DNA from: Methylacidiphilales bacterium
GTDB lineage: Bacteria; Verrucomicrobiota; Verrucomicrobiia; Methylacidiphilales; UBA1321
Reading direction: 5' to 3'
Length of the DNA stretch: 52,684 nucleotides
NCBI GenBank assembly: GCA_021272165.1
Contig: JAJSLK010000053.1
Location: 1-52,684 of the forward strand
Below the pieces are notes generated by a model, which did no database searches, was not told the origin of the DNA, and was given only the letters and a program-made list of their open reading frames with translations. Made by a program: the position numbers and the translations under genes. Position 1 is the stretch's first letter. Each line of letters opens with the position of its first letter. Positions 27,534 through 36,576 of the stretch are shown here, piece by piece.

Positions 27534-27914
27534 TTAAATGAGCCAGAGCCGCAAAACAGCCTGCGGCGAACTTCGTCCCGGTGGCGAGGACGAATTGAAG
27601 TCGCGACGAGAAAAGGTCGCGGTAGTAAATCCGTTGGGAATGACCACCGGCGTTACGATAAAAAGCGGAATCAGACTGCGCGTGGCCGGGGCCTGCGCAT
27701 TGCGGGCCGGAGTGCTTTTATCTCCCGTCGGGGCCTGGGCAACCTGGCATGAGCTGTGGCCCAATTTATCGGGATGACACTTGCAAGTCATGCCGCAGCA
27801 GTTGACATCGGAGGCGGCATTCGAAATCGGCGCGCACCAGGCCATGGAGCCGAAAAAGCCCGACGCCAGCACAATCATGATCGCACCTAGGATCATTCGG
27901 CCGCGCGTGAACAT
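27534..27914 (-). CDS. Small exported Cys-rich protein of the metal-efflux operon
   Basis: The product has 126 residues. An N-terminal signal segment (GAIMIVLASGFFGSMAWCAP) is followed by a cysteine/histidine cluster (CCGMTCKCHPDKLGHSSC, about residues 38-55) that could bind metal thiolates. The rest is Pro/Ser/Arg-rich with a possible hydrophobic segment near residues 82-95 (LIPLFIVTPVVIP). No family is recognised. GGAGGA sits 9 bases before the ATG, a good ribosome site. It lies between the DUF3347 gene and the adaptor gene in a metal-efflux operon, so periplasmic metal binding is a reasonable inference. Confidence 0.7.
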   Translation of the reverse strand: MFTRGRMILGAIMIVLASGFFGSMAWCAPISNAASDVNCCGMTCKCHPDKLGHSSCQVAQAPTGDKSTPARNAQAPATRSLIPLFIVTPVVIPNGFTTATFSRRDFNSSSPPGRSSPQAVLRLWLI

Positions 27915-27986
27915 ATGGTGATTATTCCTCCAGGAATCGCCGCTTTCAAGCTGCGATTAACCGCAGCAGCCGCGCATAAGCGGGCA

Positions 27987-28466
27987 TCAATTCTGAGAAG
28001 AAGGCGTCGCTTCCGCGGTCACGATGGAACCGCAATGGGCCATTTCCGAACTGTAGGGATTGGATACCGTCGTGCCCGTTTGCAGCCAATGGGCGTCCAC
28101 CATCGGGCAATAGGCCTCAACGTAGGGGTCGGGCTTGATCTTGTTGTCGGCCAGCGCCTTGATCAAGGCCTCGCTCAGGTTCTTGAAAGCGGAGCGGGCT
28201 GTGACCAGATCCTGGGCCTTGGCGAGCTGCCGCGCCTCCGTCTGCATTTCCGCGGGAAATATTTTGTCGTTCGCGAGCGCCTTCTCCACATCGGTCGCCG
28301 CCGCGGAAATCCCATCCAGCGAATCCTTCGCCAGCGCGTCGTGAATTTTGACATAAGGCGTCAGGACTGCCTGTACCGGCGCGGGTAAAGCGGCGTGCGC
28401 CGCCGACGTGAAGCCCAGCAGGATAAGACCGAAGATAAGGGTAAAACAGAGGTTGGTTTTGCTCAT
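27987..28466 (-). CDS. DUF3347-domain exported protein
   Basis: The product has 159 residues: signal peptide (ends SAAHA near residue 26) followed by a DUF3347 domain. Helical repeats (VLTPYVKIHDALAKDSLDG) lead to the conserved C-terminal motif YCPMVDAHWLQTG...NPYSSEMAHCG. That Cys/Met/His pattern resembles copper-binding segments and occurs both alone and attached to CusB-type adaptors. It is first in the minus-strand order DUF3347, Cys-rich protein, adaptor, RND pump, with gaps of 72, 75 and -4 bp. A role as periplasmic metal carrier or sensor is inferred from context. Confidence 0.85.
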   Translation of the reverse strand: MSKTNLCFTLIFGLILLGFTSAAHAALPAPVQAVLTPYVKIHDALAKDSLDGISAAATDVEKALANDKIFPAEMQTEARQLAKAQDLVTARSAFKNLSEALIKALADNKIKPDPYVEAYCPMVDAHWLQTGTTVSNPYSSEMAHCGSIVTAEATPSSQN

Positions 28467-28581
28467 GAAGATATAGTCTGGTTACAGGTTGCCGCAGGAC
28501 GCGCCATGCGCCCTGCGTAAAGAGTAAACCCCGCCCGGCTTAAAATCTCTCCATTTTTTTAGCCAGGAAGCCCTCCCTCGT

Positions 28582-31278
28582 TCAAGGAGCTAGCTCCGAC
28601 TCTTCCTCCAGCGGCTTCACTGCTTCCAGAACCTCCTGCAGTGCCTTAGCCTGAAGCGGCTTGCTCAGATAACCGTCGAACCCCAGCCCAAGAAATCTTT
28701 CGCGATCTCCTTCCAGCGCCTCCGCCGTCAGCGCGATGATCGTCGGGCAGCGCGAACCCAGCCTTTCGCGCAGGATGCGCGCCGCCTCGATGCCGTTCAG
28801 GTCCGGCATTTGGATATCCATCAGGACCAGGTCAAAGGTGGCCTTCTCGATGGCATCGAGCACCAGTTGGCCATTGGCCGCCAGGCTGGCACTGTAGCCG
28901 AACCGCGAGAGCATGAGCAGTCCCACCTTCTGATTCACCCCATTATCCTCAGCCAGCAGAATGCGCAGCGGATTTCGCCGGCCCAGGGTATCGTCGAATT
29001 TCTTCTCGATGACAACCGGAGGCAGCCGGCGTTCCGTGCCGGTGATTTTCAACAAAGCGTTCAGGAGATGCGAATGCTTGATTGGCTTGGGAATCTGAAA
29101 TTGGAATTGCATTGCGTCTCCGCCGGTGAGGGCCTCCCCGGAGGACGAAAGAAGCACCAGCGGCACTGCTTTCCGCACGTGAATCTCCCGGGCCAGCATG
29201 ATCCCGTCCATTTCCGGCATCTGCAAATCGATCAGCCCCACATCAAAACTCTGTCCGTTCAGTTTTTCCAGCGCTTCCCGGCCGCTCGAAACTGCCGTGG
29301 GCTGCATGCCCCAGATCTTCAACTGGATGTCGAGAATGTTCAGGTTGGTCTCATTGTCATCCACAATCAACGCCGTGTGGCCATTCAGCAGGCCCGGCTC
29401 CAAGGTTGTGTCCTTAGCCACGGGTTCCGGCGAAGCCTTCAATACCACGGTAAAAAAGAAGGTCGACCCGGCTCCCGGCCGGCTCTCCACCCACATCGTC
29501 CCACCCATGAATTCCGCAAGCCTCTTGCTGATGACCAGGCCCAGGCCCGTTCCGCCGTAACGCCGCGTCGTCGAGGCATCGACCTGCTGAAAGGCTTGGA
29601 ACAATTTTTGCAGGCTTTCCTTTGGAATGCCGATACCCGTGTCCCTGACGGAGAACTGAAGGCGATAGCCGTTCTCGTCTTTGCCCAGACATTTGACGTT
29701 GATCGCAATTTCCCCCCTGGCCGTGAACTTGATCGCATTGCCGATCAGGTTGACGAGAACCTGCCGCAGCCTTGTGCTGTCACCTATCAGGTGCCCGGGG
29801 ATCTCCTGGTCGATGAGATAAACCGCTTCGAGACGCCTGACCCGGATTTGCGCGGCAAAAAGATCGAGCGCCTCCTCCACCACCTGCCGCAGATCGAACG
29901 CCCGGTTTTCCATCTGCATCCGGCCTGATTCAATCTTGGAGAAATCAAGAATGTCGTTGATCACCGCCAGCAGCGACTCGCCGCTGGTATTGATCGTGTT
30001 CACGCAATCATGCTGCAATTCGTCGAGTTTCGTATCGCTCAGAATGCTGGTCATGCCGACCACGCCGTTCATCGGCGTGCGGATTTCATGGCTCATCACC
30101 GCAAGGAATTCGCTCTTGGCCCGGTTCGCCGCCTGCGCCTCATAGGTCAACCGCCTCAGCTCGGCCATCGCCTGACGGCGGCGCAAAATAGAACTCAAAC
30201 CAAACCAGGTCAGCGGCGCCAGTGTCAGCACACCGGCGATGCAGGTCAGCCAGATACCCAGGTCAATTTCGCGGACATTGTCCCAAACCACGGCATTCGG
30301 CACCCTGGTCAGCAAAATCCAGCGCAAGCCATTGGCGCCCTTGATCGGCATGCGCAATGGCGGATAATCGGTTGGCGTCCCTACCGGATCAATCGCCTGG
30401 AAGCAAATAAGGTTGCCGTTCTGATCGAACCAGCCAACCTTACCGGCCGTGATCTTGCTCCACATTCCGGGGTCCTGAACGCGAAGACTCTCATTCGCCC
30501 GCTCCGGGTACATGAAAGCCCACTCCGATCTTTCATCCGGGCCGGCCAGCCAATATCCGTCCTCATTCAACAACATCATTTGTCGCGACTGCCCTTTGCT
30601 CATCTGGATTTCACGCAAGAGCTGATCGCCCATGTAATTCAAGACCAACAGCGCCTTGACCTTGCCATCCGGCCCCACGATCTGCCCGCTTACCCGCAGC
30701 GTCGGCTTGATGGGCGTGACGATCTGGTTGTAATCGATATCGAGATCGAGCGGGGAGAAAATCACTGTGTCGGGCGTCGAATTGAGTGTCTCCCGATAAA
30801 AGGGTCGGGTTGATTTGTCCTGCAATTTGTCCGCGGAAACTTCTTCCAGCGGCTGATCGGCTTCTTTCCAGTTATAACGAAACATTTCGTGCCCGGAGAG
30901 ATCGAGCAGCCGGATTCGGTCATATTGGCTGCGGGCCAGCAACATCGTGGTGACTGCGGTGCGAAAATTGTCACTTGCCACTGGTGAATGGGGATCGCGC
31001 ACCAGCGCCGCCTCGGCCACGCGCTTGAGGAAAAACATGTCATTGGCCCGCCCGCGCACCCGCGCGCCCAGCAGGAAGGCGTTGCGGTCCATCTCCGCAA
31101 AGCGATCATCGACCTCCTGCTCCAAGGCGTACCTCCAGAGGTATTCCTGTGCCAGAAGGGCCAGTAGAATGACAATGACCGTAACCAGCCCGGCAGCAAT
31201 GGCAGGCTTGATAACTAGGGACTCTTTATTCCCGGAGAGACCCTCCAGCCTGTCTTTTTCATCGGTCATGCCAGTCAT
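28582..31278 (-). CDS. Membrane-bound hybrid histidine kinase with two receiver domains
   Basis: The product has 898 residues from the ATG at 31278; an upstream TTG and an ATG 9 bases downstream are alternatives. Helix near residues 25-50 and another near 340-365 flank a Cache-like periplasmic sensor. Then HisKA (AVMSHEIRTPMNGVVGM, phospho-His near residue 400), HATPase_c (RDTGIGIP, GGTGLGLVISKRL), receiver 1 (LIDLQMPEMDG) and receiver 2 (LMDIQMPDLNG). There is no Hpt domain, so phosphotransfer must involve another protein. It is alone on its strand next to the metal-efflux genes, and its stop lies 115 bp before the DUF3347 start. A metal or redox signal is possible but unproven. Confidence 0.9.
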   Translation of the reverse strand: MTGMTDEKDRLEGLSGNKESLVIKPAIAAGLVTVIVILLALLAQEYLWRYALEQEVDDRFAEMDRNAFLLGARVRGRANDMFFLKRVAEAALVRDPHSPVASDNFRTAVTTMLLARSQYDRIRLLDLSGHEMFRYNWKEADQPLEEVSADKLQDKSTRPFYRETLNSTPDTVIFSPLDLDIDYNQIVTPIKPTLRVSGQIVGPDGKVKALLVLNYMGDQLLREIQMSKGQSRQMMLLNEDGYWLAGPDERSEWAFMYPERANESLRVQDPGMWSKITAGKVGWFDQNGNLICFQAIDPVGTPTDYPPLRMPIKGANGLRWILLTRVPNAVVWDNVREIDLGIWLTCIAGVLTLAPLTWFGLSSILRRRQAMAELRRLTYEAQAANRAKSEFLAVMSHEIRTPMNGVVGMTSILSDTKLDELQHDCVNTINTSGESLLAVINDILDFSKIESGRMQMENRAFDLRQVVEEALDLFAAQIRVRRLEAVYLIDQEIPGHLIGDSTRLRQVLVNLIGNAIKFTARGEIAINVKCLGKDENGYRLQFSVRDTGIGIPKESLQKLFQAFQQVDASTTRRYGGTGLGLVISKRLAEFMGGTMWVESRPGAGSTFFFTVVLKASPEPVAKDTTLEPGLLNGHTALIVDDNETNLNILDIQLKIWGMQPTAVSSGREALEKLNGQSFDVGLIDLQMPEMDGIMLAREIHVRKAVPLVLLSSSGEALTGGDAMQFQFQIPKPIKHSHLLNALLKITGTERRLPPVVIEKKFDDTLGRRNPLRILLAEDNGVNQKVGLLMLSRFGYSASLAANGQLVLDAIEKATFDLVLMDIQMPDLNGIEAARILRERLGSRCPTIIALTAEALEGDRERFLGLGFDGYLSKPLQAKALQEVLEAVKPLEEESELAP

Positions 31279-31308
31279 CTCAAAAATGGAAGGGCCTAAT
31301 GTTGCCAA

Positions 31309-31475
31309 ATATAGACATAAATGGAGATATTTTCACCAAGAAATAGTAAATATGCACAGAAATCTTGCCCCATAATCCTTTGTTTATTCCCCCCACGGTT
31401 ATCTGCGCCTATGCCAAGTTTGTTGGCGACCTTCGTTCCTCGGCCAATCAAATATGCGCTGAAACCCAATCCACC
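31309..31475. other. AT-rich intergenic leader of the hybrid kinase
   Basis: The stretch upstream of the hybrid kinase is AT-rich near 31300-31390 (runs such as AAATATAGACATAAATGG) and probably holds the kinase promoter. I cannot place a clear -10/-35 pair. Open frames here give no recognisable protein. Confidence 0.4.
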
Positions 31476-31682
31476 ATGGGAAAACAAATCATCAAGGCCT
31501 TCGCTCTTCTACAGCGGTTCTCTGCGCCGGACTGGCCCAGCTTCATTTCCTTCATCACCGGCCCCGGCTGGATCATAAATGATATTGAGCGCATTCTGGT
31601 TCCGGGCATTCACAGGCCAAAACAATTGACCATCTATTGCGGCCTGCCCCCGGCAAATAATTACGACGCCCGCGCGGCGTAG
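31476..31682 (+). CDS. Possible small unknown protein (68 residues)
   Basis: A plus-strand frame starting at ATG 31476 encodes 68 residues (MGKQIIKAFALLQRFSAP, later GPGWIINDIERILVPGIHR). It overlaps the 3' end of the convergent cyclic-nucleotide-binding gene by 22 bases. The composition is balanced and includes Trp, Tyr and Cys, as real proteins do. I recognise no family, no good Shine-Dalgarno site is seen, and it may be chance. Confidence 0.25.
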   Translation: MGKQIIKAFALLQRFSAPDWPSFISFITGPGWIINDIERILVPGIHRPKQLTIYCGLPPANNYDARAA

Positions 31683-32125
31683 ATTTCGTCAATCGAGCGC
31701 AGCCGCCGGATCAGGTCGCGGGAAATATTCAGCAGCACGATGGCGTACTGGTCCGGCATCCTTTTGAAGAGATGGTGGAGCGTGGCCGATTTGATCTCGA
31801 TGGCCCGCACCGGCGTGATGGCGTAAACCGTCGCCGCCCGCGGCACTGGATCGATCACGCACATCTCGCCGAAAAAATTATGCGCCCGCAAAGTGGCCAG
31901 TGTCACCGAGTGCGGACTTTCCAGATTCTTGATTACCTCCACGTCGCCCTCGACCAAAATGTAAAAGGAATGGCCCGATTCACCTTCCCGCACCACCACC
32001 TCGTCGGCGCGGAAATCGTGGACGATACCCTCGCTCATCAGCAGATTGAGCGCCTCCGGACTGAGCCCCGCCAGCACCGGCGTGGCCACCAGGGCCTCGA
32101 GAGGAACGGGAGTTGGGGAGATCAT
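31661..32125 (-). CDS. Cyclic nucleotide-binding (Crp-like) domain protein without DNA-binding domain
   Basis: The product is 154 residues from the ATG at 32125; a GTG 39 bases further up is the alternative. Residues 10-130 form one cNMP-binding domain: VVVREGESGHSFYILVEGDV, then FGEMCVIDPVPRAATVYA, the phosphate-binding cassette (FGEM...PRAATV; Arg and Ala/Thr as in classical cNMP sites). A short C-helix (LNISRDLIRRLRSID) ends the protein, and no helix-turn-helix follows. It may act as a stand-alone sensor that binds another protein. The plus-strand glycosyltransferase gene diverges from it, starting about 100 bp away. Confidence 0.85.
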   Translation of the reverse strand: MISPTPVPLEALVATPVLAGLSPEALNLLMSEGIVHDFRADEVVVREGESGHSFYILVEGDVEVIKNLESPHSVTLATLRAHNFFGEMCVIDPVPRAATVYAITPVRAIEIKSATLHHLFKRMPDQYAIVLLNISRDLIRRLRSIDEIYAARAS

Positions 32126-32223
32126 GGGCGGTCGGTTCGCCTGCGATGGGGCAAAAGCTAACACAAGCTTCTCCTAGAAGGCGACCTTGTTGTTGGCGTC
32201 AGGAACTTATATCGTTCGCGGGC

Positions 32224-33480
32224 ATGAACAAATTTGCGCGCTGGCTCATGCCCCTGCTCTGGCTGGCGCTGGGGATCAGCTTCGGCGTCGATTTTATCAA
32301 CACCGTCCAGGGCGGTTCCATTGACCTGCGCAATCGCATCACGGGCGAACGCATCCTCGAAAACCATCTCGATGCCTACCACTACAAATGGCAGGAGTCG
32401 GAGCCGCCCGAATTCTGCGACGTCTATAACAATCCTCAGCTCCCCGTCAGCAAAACGACCGCCACGCCCGCGCTGCTCATGCTCCACATGCCGCTGGCCG
32501 CGCTTCCCTATCGCATCGGTCAATTCTCGTGGCTTTTTCTCCAATGGCTTCTGCTGCTCGGCACGATGTGGCTCTGGCTTCGACTTTGCGCCACCCCACA
32601 ACAACGTCTCCTCCTCGTCCTCTTCATCACCGGATTCACCTACACTGCTGCCTGGCGGCTCCATGCCGAGCGCGGGCAGGCCTATGTGCTTCTCCTCTTC
32701 CTCTTCGCTGCGTGGCTCTCTCTGACATTTGCTGCGAAGCACGGCAACAGCTTTTGGACCGGTCTTCTCGCCGGGGTTCTCGTTGCTCTCCGGCCCCCTT
32801 TTCTTCTGCTCGCGCCCTTTCTTGTCCTGCATCGTCGCGGGCAATTACTCGGCATGGGCGCCGGGCTCCTGCTTGGTTTCGGCCTGCCTCTGCTCATCAA
32901 TTCCTCCTGCTGGTCCGATTATTATTCCGCCATCCAGATTCATTCCAATCTCTACCGGAACGGGATCGATCCCCGCCCGGGCCCGCATGCTTACCCACCC
33001 GTCATCGAAGACATTCCCACCGATATTTTGGGCAAGTATGCTGAGATTCCCTATGCCGACTCCTCGATCTTCGCGCTTCTCCGCTGGTTCGGTTTCGATT
33101 CCTTTCCCGCCCTGCCGCTTCTTCTTGCCCTGGCGATGCCCTTCGTACTCTGGCTCTGGCTTTCGCGTCATCACCGCCCCGAATCGCTCCTCGCCGGCAT
33201 CGCGGCCTGGTTCTTTCTCGCCGACCTCTTCCTGCCCGCCTTCCGCAACAGCTACAATGATGTCCTGATCCTCAATGTCATCGCGCTGGGCTTGATCGGC
33301 ACCACGCGCTTCCCCTGGCCGGCGTGGGCCTGCGCCCTGGCTTTGCCCATCGGCCTTGGTATCTATGCCTTCGTGCCGGACCAGGCCTGGTTGATCAATC
33401 TTCCCACCCTGCTTTTTATTCTCAGCGCGATCCTCTTCCTTTTTTTATTCAACAATGACCGTGTTCCACGCAAAACTTAG
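32224..33480 (+). CDS. GT87-like (DUF2029) polytopic membrane glycosyltransferase
   Basis: The product is 418 residues from the ATG at 32224. It is a polytopic protein with about ten hydrophobic helices and large periplasmic loops. The pattern TPALLMLHMPLAALPY, then GQAYVLLLFLFAAWLSL and GLLAGVLVALRPPFLLLAPF, matches polyprenol-phosphate-hexose-dependent GT-C/GT87 enzymes, which add mannosyl or similar units outside the membrane. An acidic pair in the first loop (DFINTVQGGSIDLRNR) could be catalytic, but I cannot align it. It ends 3 bp before the SpmA-SpmB gene, so the two may be co-transcribed. Substrate unknown. Confidence 0.65.
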   Translation: MNKFARWLMPLLWLALGISFGVDFINTVQGGSIDLRNRITGERILENHLDAYHYKWQESEPPEFCDVYNNPQLPVSKTTATPALLMLHMPLAALPYRIGQFSWLFLQWLLLLGTMWLWLRLCATPQQRLLLVLFITGFTYTAAWRLHAERGQAYVLLLFLFAAWLSLTFAAKHGNSFWTGLLAGVLVALRPPFLLLAPFLVLHRRGQLLGMGAGLLLGFGLPLLINSSCWSDYYSAIQIHSNLYRNGIDPRPGPHAYPPVIEDIPTDILGKYAEIPYADSSIFALLRWFGFDSFPALPLLLALAMPFVLWLWLSRHHRPESLLAGIAAWFFLADLFLPAFRNSYNDVLILNVIALGLIGTTRFPWPAWACALALPIGLGIYAFVPDQAWLINLPTLLFILSAILFLFLFNNDRVPRKT

Positions 33481-33483
33481 GCG

Positions 33484-34836
33484 ATGCTGAATTTCATCTG
33501 GCTCGGATTGATTGCCCTGGCGGTGCTCATCGGCGGTTTCCAAGGCAACATTGGCGCCGTCGGCCAGGCCGCCATCGATTACGGCAATACCGCGGTTACC
33601 ACCGTCGCTTTCGGCCTGATCGCCATCATGACTCTCTGGCTCGGCCTGATGCGGCTGGCCGACAAGGCCGGGCTCGTTCACCGGCTCGGGCTCGCCCTCA
33701 AGCCAATCATGATCTGGCTCTTTCCCGAGGTCCCGCCCGACCACCCCGCCATGGGCGCGATCATTTTGAATGTCGCCGCCAACATCCTCGGCCTCAACAA
33801 TGCCGCCACGCCGCTCGGCCTTCGCGCCATGGCCGAGCTCGAATCACTCAATCGCCGCCCCGGTGTTGCCACCAACGCGATGTGCATGCTGCTCGCCATC
33901 AACACCAGCTCGATCACCTTGATTCCCGTCACCGTTATCGGCTTGCTCACGCTCTATCACGGGAAAAATCCGACTGCGATTATCGGCACGTCACTCGCCG
34001 CCACGGCCATCGCCCACGCCGCGGCGATCGGCGCCTGCAAACTGCTCGAAAAAAGTCCTTGGTATCGGCTGCCGCCAATCGATGCATCGGTCCAACCCTC
34101 CGCCGCTAAAACGGTCTCCACGGAAAGCGGAAAGGAAATAGCACAAGCCGCCGCGCAGACCGATGCCACGCTGCCGTGGGTTCCGGGTGCAAGGTGGATC
34201 CTTGCCGGCTTCGCGGGCCTCTTCATCGCTCTTTGGCTCTCCACCGCCTTCCCCGAATTACTCCACCGTCCAGTCCCTCCCGACCAGGCGCTCAATTCGT
34301 ATCCGCATCGGCTTATCGACGGGCTCTCCATCCTGGCCATACCCTGCCTCATCCTCTTTTTTCCGCTCTACGCCGCTCTGCGCCGCATCCCCGTCTACGA
34401 GGAATTTGTCGAAGGTGGCAAGGAAGGCTTCCAGGTCATCCTTCGTATCCTGCCCTACATCGTCGGCATGTTGGTCGCCGTCGGCATGTTCAAGGCCGCA
34501 GGAGGACTCGACCTAATCAAGATGGTGCTCAGCCCGATCACCAACCTTCTCCATTTTCCGCCTGATCTCGTCCCCCTCGCCGTGATCCGGCCCTTCAGCG
34601 GCACCGCGTCACTGGCCCTCCTGACCGACCTCATCAAAAGTAATGGCCCCGACAGCCTGATCGCGCTGACCGCCGGCACACTCTACGGCTGCTCGGAAAC
34701 CACCTTCTATGTCATCGCAGTTTACTTCGGCTCGGTCGGCATTCGCAAGACACGCCATGCCATTCCCGCCGGGCTGATTGCCGACATCGTCGGCCCCGTC
34801 GCATCGGTCATCATCTGCCGCGCTGTTTTTGGATAA
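33484..34836 (+). CDS. Fused SpmA-SpmB (nucleoside-recognition domain) membrane protein
   Basis: The product has 450 residues. The first half matches SpmA (ILNVAANILGLNNAATPLGL, INTSSITLIPVTVIGL, both Gate-domain signatures). A polar linker at about 200-235 follows. The second half matches SpmB (EEFVEGGKEGFQVILRILPY, IRPFSGTASLALLTDLIKS, TLYGCSETTFYVIAVYFGSVG). In Bacillus the two proteins act in spore-core dehydration, but the family is common in non-sporulating Gram-negative bacteria, where its role is unclear and may be transport. The gene follows the GT87-like gene by 3 bp and faces the DUF4159 gene convergently across 16 bp. Confidence 0.9.
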   Translation: MLNFIWLGLIALAVLIGGFQGNIGAVGQAAIDYGNTAVTTVAFGLIAIMTLWLGLMRLADKAGLVHRLGLALKPIMIWLFPEVPPDHPAMGAIILNVAANILGLNNAATPLGLRAMAELESLNRRPGVATNAMCMLLAINTSSITLIPVTVIGLLTLYHGKNPTAIIGTSLAATAIAHAAAIGACKLLEKSPWYRLPPIDASVQPSAAKTVSTESGKEIAQAAAQTDATLPWVPGARWILAGFAGLFIALWLSTAFPELLHRPVPPDQALNSYPHRLIDGLSILAIPCLILFFPLYAALRRIPVYEEFVEGGKEGFQVILRILPYIVGMLVAVGMFKAAGGLDLIKMVLSPITNLLHFPPDLVPLAVIRPFSGTASLALLTDLIKSNGPDSLIALTAGTLYGCSETTFYVIAVYFGSVGIRKTRHAIPAGLIADIVGPVASVIICRAVFG

Positions 34837-34852
34837 CGCGGCGCCGGCAGAT

Positions 34853-36154
34853 TTACGGCGTAAGCAGCAGGTCCTTATCAAAGCGCACCAGCATGTACCC
34901 GATGACGTTCATGCCGAATTGCTGCACCGCCAGGCAACTGTCGAGCTCGAAGTTCCGGAAGAAGACCTTATTGCCGTAGTTGAATTGCTGGTCGGTAAAG
35001 AGGGTGTGGGGCGGAGGGACATCCGGAGCGTAGATTTCCTTGTCACCCGGCAAAATGCGCATGAAGAACATGTCGCTGTAATCGTTCGGCGTATAGAGGA
35101 CCGCCAGTTTGCCATCGATATCGATGTGCTCCACCGGCTCTTGGTAATAATTCATGCCGGTCGGCTGCTTGGTGATGTTGTACCAGCTTTTGGTGAAGAT
35201 ATCGTCGGTCATCGGCAACGGCTCGAAGTCCTTGTCGGCATCCGGAATTACCCGCTTCATCTCGCGCCGGAAAGCGACGTCGAAGCGCGACCCACGGCCG
35301 GCCAGCGCGTTGTCGCCCCAGACGCAACCGCCCACCTGGAGATAATTGCGCAGGTTATCGATCTCCTGGTCGGTCAGGACGAAGTCCTTGTGCCCGGTGA
35401 AGAAGATGAAAGGCGGCCGCTTGGCCATCAGGTCGGGACCGCCGATATCAAGCGGATCCGGCACGACCTCGCCCTTGATGTTGCCGCGGCTCCATTCGTT
35501 AATCTTGGCGACGAGGTTGGGCAGGCTCCCGGCATCGATCTTGCCATCTACCATCCGGGTGTTGCAGCCCCAGTCCCCATTCGCATAGGAGGCCAGATAA
35601 ACCGGGAACTTGGCCACGACGTTGCGCGGGTCGCTGTTCGATTCCAGGATATTCTCCGTTGTCCGGCCCCACATCTTTTCGGTCTCCTTGATGCTGGCCA
35701 GGCGCAAATCAGAAATGGTGTTGCTGGGGGCCGCGACCCGCTGCGTCATCCGCTGGGGATTGTTGTCCGGCACCACGTTGTGGCTGAAATCGGGCAGCGG
35801 AATCGAAAAGTCGACTGAGGGCGCCGAAGTCGAAATGACCGGTGCGGGCGGGATGATCGTATGCGTTGGCATTTGCACTGCGACTTGAGCCGATGGCGGT
35901 GGTGGCGGTGGCGCACTCGGCGGCAGGAAGGTCTTGGTGAAATCATCCGCCGGCGGTGTGAAGGGCTTCCAGATCACCCAGGTGGCCACCATCGCGAAAA
36001 TGATGAGATGCAGAAGTAACGCCGCAAAAAAATAGCCCGACCGCGAGATTTTGTTCCTCCAATACCAGACACGATCAGAAGCCGACATGGCGCCTGCCGG
36101 TTTCTTCTCCGTCTTGGCGGCTTTATCGGGTTTGGCGGGTTTCTTCGCGGCCAT
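34853..36154 (-). CDS. DUF4159 protein with TonB-like membrane anchor and proline-rich linker
   Basis: The product is 433 residues from the ATG at 36154, with AGGATTA about 6 bases upstream. Layout: Lys/Pro-rich cytoplasmic start, one membrane helix (about residues 40-62, FFAALLLHLIIFAMVATWVI), a Pro-rich segment (PPSAPPPPPPSAQ), then DUF4159 (about residues 180-430). DUF4159 hallmarks are RPPFIFFTGHKDFVLT, LRNYLQVGGCVWGDNALAGR and FRREMKRVIPD. DUF4159 is a Rossmann-like domain often encoded beside MoxR/VWA or Exb genes; its function is unknown. The TonB-like front end and the position after exbB-exbD-exbD suggest it takes the TonB role here (inference). Confidence 0.85.
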   Translation of the reverse strand: MAAKKPAKPDKAAKTEKKPAGAMSASDRVWYWRNKISRSGYFFAALLLHLIIFAMVATWVIWKPFTPPADDFTKTFLPPSAPPPPPPSAQVAVQMPTHTIIPPAPVISTSAPSVDFSIPLPDFSHNVVPDNNPQRMTQRVAAPSNTISDLRLASIKETEKMWGRTTENILESNSDPRNVVAKFPVYLASYANGDWGCNTRMVDGKIDAGSLPNLVAKINEWSRGNIKGEVVPDPLDIGGPDLMAKRPPFIFFTGHKDFVLTDQEIDNLRNYLQVGGCVWGDNALAGRGSRFDVAFRREMKRVIPDADKDFEPLPMTDDIFTKSWYNITKQPTGMNYYQEPVEHIDIDGKLAVLYTPNDYSDMFFMRILPGDKEIYAPDVPPPHTLFTDQQFNYGNKVFFRNFELDSCLAVQQFGMNVIGYMLVRFDKDLLLTP

Positions 36155-36158
36155 ATCA

Positions 36159-36566
36159 TTAATCCTGTGGAGAGCCAAAGGCCAGGTTCTGCACCTTCGC
36201 GACGTGACAGGCGTTTAGGACATCAATGACCCGTTGGTGCCGGGTGCTCCGGGTGGGCGTGATGATGACCGGCTGTTTGGGATTGGTAGCCATCATGTCA
36301 TGCAATTGGGAAACCAAATGGGGCAGGTTGTGGTCGATTGGGGTATCGATGGGCGAGTCGTACCAGGTCACCTGCCCGTCAGCATCGATGCCGATCTGCA
36401 CTGGGCTTGTTCCAGCCGGACCCTGGCCGGGCAACTGGGTCGTCAGCGAGGCCTCATGTTTTTGCGCCCCGGCCGAAACCATGAAAAAGAGAAGAAGCAC
36501 GAAAAGGATGTCCAGCATCGGAGCGATCTGGAACCCGAATTCACCGTCACCTACGCTGCTGGCCAT
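36159..36566 (-). CDS. ExbD/TolR-type protein (second of the tandem pair)
   Basis: The product has 135 residues. Short start, then membrane helix with the channel Asp (FQIAPMLDILFVLLLFFMV; Asp near residue 19), then a periplasmic domain ending VIITPTRSTRHQRVIDVLNA. It differs clearly from the upstream ExbD (identity low by eye), so the two may form a heteromeric partner set. Its stop lies 4 bp before the DUF4159 ATG and its start lies 10 bp after the previous gene. Confidence 0.9.
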   Translation of the reverse strand: MASSVGDGEFGFQIAPMLDILFVLLLFFMVSAGAQKHEASLTTQLPGQGPAGTSPVQIGIDADGQVTWYDSPIDTPIDHNLPHLVSQLHDMMATNPKQPVIITPTRSTRHQRVIDVLNACHVAKVQNLAFGSPQD

Positions 36567-36576
36567 AATCGATTCC

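Noticed and set aside
28490-28520. GCAGG...CCTGC dyad upstream of the DUF3347 gene as a terminator
   Set aside because: No T-run on either strand and the stem is imperfect, so termination cannot be supported.
32113-32223. 37-residue N-terminal extension of the GT87-like protein
   Set aside because: Arg/Pro-rich and overlapping the divergent cyclic-nucleotide-binding gene; the membrane protein starts naturally at 32224.
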